From Balneolaceae bacterium (GTDB lineage: Bacteria > Bacteroidota > Rhodothermia > Balneolales > Balneolaceae), in the NCBI GenBank assembly GCA_021767245.1, contig JAASTO010000119.1, forward strand, positions 1 through 8,002: a DNA stretch of 8,002 bases, read 5' to 3'. Position numbers and translations under genes: made by a program. Under the pieces are notes generated by a model that searched no databases, had not been told where the DNA came from, and was given only the letters and a program-made list of their open reading frames with translations. Positions 6,535 to 8,002 of this stretch are shown one piece after another; the first letter of the stretch is position 1, and each line of letters starts with the position of its first letter.

Positions 6535-6590
6535 CATTACGGTAAGATTAGTTATGGGTATTAAATGAACACTAAATCTACTTTGGGTAA

Positions 6591-7145
6591 ATGAAGATGA
6601 AGAAGAATGGGGCTGAGAAATCACTGACCGGGTGGAAGTATTACGGCCAAAAGCGACCTGATTTTGCATTGGAACCAAAAGATGGACAGGAATCAGTTTG
6701 GGATTACCCCAGACCTCCGTCCATTGAACCTGAAAGTCGGGAAGTTTTGGTGATATTTGAAAATAAAATCATTGCCCGAAGTACCAACGCCCTGAAGGTG
6801 AAAGAAACAGGTAATCCACCGGCTATCTACATCCCAAAAGCTGATATTAATAATACCTTTTTAAAAAAATCTCAGGGTGTAACCCGCTGCGAATGGAAAG
6901 GAGAAGCTATTTTATGGAACGTCGTAGTAGATGATAAGATCATTGAGAGAGCAGGCTGGTGTTACCCTCAACCAAATAAGGAATACAGCAAGATCAAAAG
7001 CCATCTTGCCTTCTACCCTTCTAAACTATTCTGTTACCTGAATGGTGAGCATGTAAAAGCCCAGCCGGGTAATTTTTACGGTGGATGGGTCACAAAAGAG
7101 ATCGTCGGTCCCATTAAAGGAGAGTCTGACGAGACCTACCTGTAA
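6591..7145 (+). CDS. DUF427 domain-containing protein
   Basis: Cytoplasmic protein of the DUF427 family (184 residues), whose biochemical role is not established; Pfam has grouped it under an NTP-transferase-like name, which I would not take as a function. Family marks are ESVWDYPRPP (34-43), the beta-strand block VLVIFENKIIARSTNALKVKETGNPP (52-77), CEWKG (100-104), HLAFYP (138-143), QPGNFYGGWVT (158-168) and VGPIKG (172-177). The N-terminal GWKYYGQKRPDFA (14-26) also occurs in many relatives. The start is ambiguous between ATG codons at 6591 and 6597 (MKMKK); neither has a Shine-Dalgarno site, and I keep the longer form. It stands apart from tspO (120 nt) and from the S9 peptidase (108 nt), so it may be a single-gene transcript. 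Confidence 0.93.
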   Translation: MKMKKNGAEKSLTGWKYYGQKRPDFALEPKDGQESVWDYPRPPSIEPESREVLVIFENKIIARSTNALKVKETGNPPAIYIPKADINNTFLKKSQGVTRCEWKGEAILWNVVVDDKIIERAGWCYPQPNKEYSKIKSHLAFYPSKLFCYLNGEHVKAQPGNFYGGWVTKEIVGPIKGESDETYL

Positions 7146-7179
7146 ACTTCCTGCACGATTTTTCACATCATTTTAAATA

Positions 7180-7220
7180 AACTCCATTCTCTTCGCTTTC
7201 AGAACTGAGGAATTGGAGTT
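7180..7220. repeat. 7-bp inverted repeat ahead of S9 peptidase gene
   Basis: AACTCCA (7180-7186) and TGGAGTT (7214-7220) are exact reverse complements separated by 27 nt. A smaller TCAG/CTGA pair lies within the spacer. It is 34 nt before the peptidase ATG and 35 nt after the DUF427 stop. No T run follows on the plus strand, so it is not a standard terminator; a leader structure or chance are the alternatives. Confidence 0.25.
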
Positions 7221-7253
7221 ATCATACCGTAAATCTAATTAAATGAGCTCTTC

Positions 7254-8002
7254 ATGAATAAAATACGACCTCTTTTTCTTACTCTTTCAGTGATACTGTT
7301 AACAGGTTTTAGTTACCTGCAGGCTCAAGTTCCGGACTCTCACTTCGACTACATGGACATCTTCGATCTGCAAATGGTCGCCAATCCTGAGATCTCTCCG
7401 GATGGAAATACTATTATCTACCAGAGGCATCAGTTTGATGTTATGACCGACCGCAGAATGGTCAATCTCTGGATGATCGGGTTCAACGGGGAAGATCACA
7501 GACCCCTTACCTCCGGTAAATCAGGATATGGTAATGTAACCTGGTCACCAAGCGGCGACCGGATCGCATATACTTCCAGTGAAGAAGGGTCGAATCAGAT
7601 CTTTGTACGATGGATGGATACGGGCGTTTCGGCTTCCCTAACCAACCTGACCGAAAGTCCCGGTAATCTGAGGTGGTCACCCGATGGCAGTCAGATCCTG
7701 TTCTCAAAATTTGTGCCTGCTTCCTCTTCACAGCGTATTGCTGACCTGCCTTCACCACCAGAGGGAGCTCAGTGGGAAAAATCAGCACAGGTGATCGATG
7801 ACGTTGTTTACCGAAGAGATGGTGGCGGATATGTAGAAAAAGGCCACAATCATATTTTTGTGATCTCTGCAGATGGCGGTTCACCCCGGCAACTTACTCA
7901 GGGTGATTACGACCATGGTTCTGCCTCATGGGCCCCCGATGGTAAGCATATCATCTTTACCTCAGACCGATCCGGGAATGCAGACCTTGATCCAAACAAT
8001 GA
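7254..8002 (+). CDS. S9 family peptidase, secreted, N-terminal part only
   Basis: N-terminal 249 residues of a probable acylaminoacyl-peptidase/DPP-type serine peptidase (S9); the frame stays open to the right edge and the catalytic alpha/beta-hydrolase domain, normally 250 or more residues further on, is outside the window. A Sec signal peptide is clear: NKIR, hydrophobic 7-20, and a likely cut after LQA at 24. The rest is beta-propeller with TolB/PD40-like blades at NPEISPDGNTIIYQR (44-58), NVTWSPSGDRIAYTSS (94-109), LRWSPDGSQILFSK (139-152) and SASWAPDGKHIIFTSDRSGN (223-242). Such enzymes trim oligopeptides in the periplasm or outside the cell. Because the active-site region is unseen, a TolB-like or amidohydrolase-linked propeller protein is possible, though the opening (DYMDIFDLQMVANPEISPDG) and VIDDVVYRRDGGGY match S9 relatives. 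The ATG at 7254 is the only start that keeps the signal peptide intact. Confidence 0.88.
   Translation, partial: MNKIRPLFLTLSVILLTGFSYLQAQVPDSHFDYMDIFDLQMVANPEISPDGNTIIYQRHQFDVMTDRRMVNLWMIGFNGEDHRPLTSGKSGYGNVTWSPSGDRIAYTSSEEGSNQIFVRWMDTGVSASLTNLTESPGNLRWSPDGSQILFSKFVPASSSQRIADLPSPPEGAQWEKSAQVIDDVVYRRDGGGYVEKGHNHIFVISADGGSPRQLTQGDYDHGSASWAPDGKHIIFTSDRSGNADLDPNN

Noticed and set aside
7243..7257. Five-codon mini-frame whose TGA overlaps the S9 peptidase ATG (ATGA)
   Set aside because: It is too short to distinguish from chance and no ribosome site precedes it.
7507..7884. 125-codon minus-strand open frame within the S9 peptidase gene
   Set aside because: The plus-strand frame encodes convincing propeller blades and a signal peptide; the antisense frame shows no domain.

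Overview
The window reads as chromosomal housekeeping DNA from a member of the Bacteroidota/Balneolota group (a Balneola- or Gracilimonas-like organism is my best guess). The pointers are: a TAnnTTTG-type -7 promoter element in front of purB; mostly weak or absent Shine-Dalgarno sites; an ssb gene followed by a GldE-like CNNM/CBS protein, an order known from Bacteroidota; and a secreted S9 peptidase. This assignment is inference from protein flavour and context; no rRNA gene is present to settle it.

Left arm, all on the minus strand and read right to left: ssb (5595-5134), a rho-independent terminator (5110-5073), a GldE/CorC-like membrane protein with a CBS pair (5000-3621), murB (3616-2591, only 4 nt after the previous stop), an M48 lipoprotein metalloprotease (2516-1026), and purB (935 to beyond the left edge). 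The GldE-like gene and murB are almost certainly co-transcribed. The M48 gene follows after 74 nt and may belong to the same unit. purB follows after 90 nt and has its own candidate promoter.

The 221-nt region 5596-5816 is a divergent intergenic region between ssb and the rightward genes. It is AT-rich and holds a perfect 11-bp inverted repeat plus a second, bulged one.

Right arm, all on the plus strand: a 41-residue single-span membrane miniprotein (5817-5942), tspO (5985-6470), a DUF427 protein (6591-7145), and a secreted S9-type peptidase running off the right edge (7254 onward). Two further dyads lie in the gaps before the DUF427 gene and before the peptidase gene.

The genes cover DNA maintenance (ssb), envelope building and quality control (murB, M48 lipoprotein, CNNM/CBS protein), purine synthesis (purB), tetrapyrrole/stress-type membrane sensing (tspO) and extracytoplasmic peptide degradation (S9). 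There is no mobile element, CRISPR array, tRNA, rRNA or phage gene. I did not find a convincing new multi-gene system. The items most worth a second look are the ssb/miniprotein intergenic dyad, the miniprotein next to tspO, and the ssb-GldE-like-murB arrangement.
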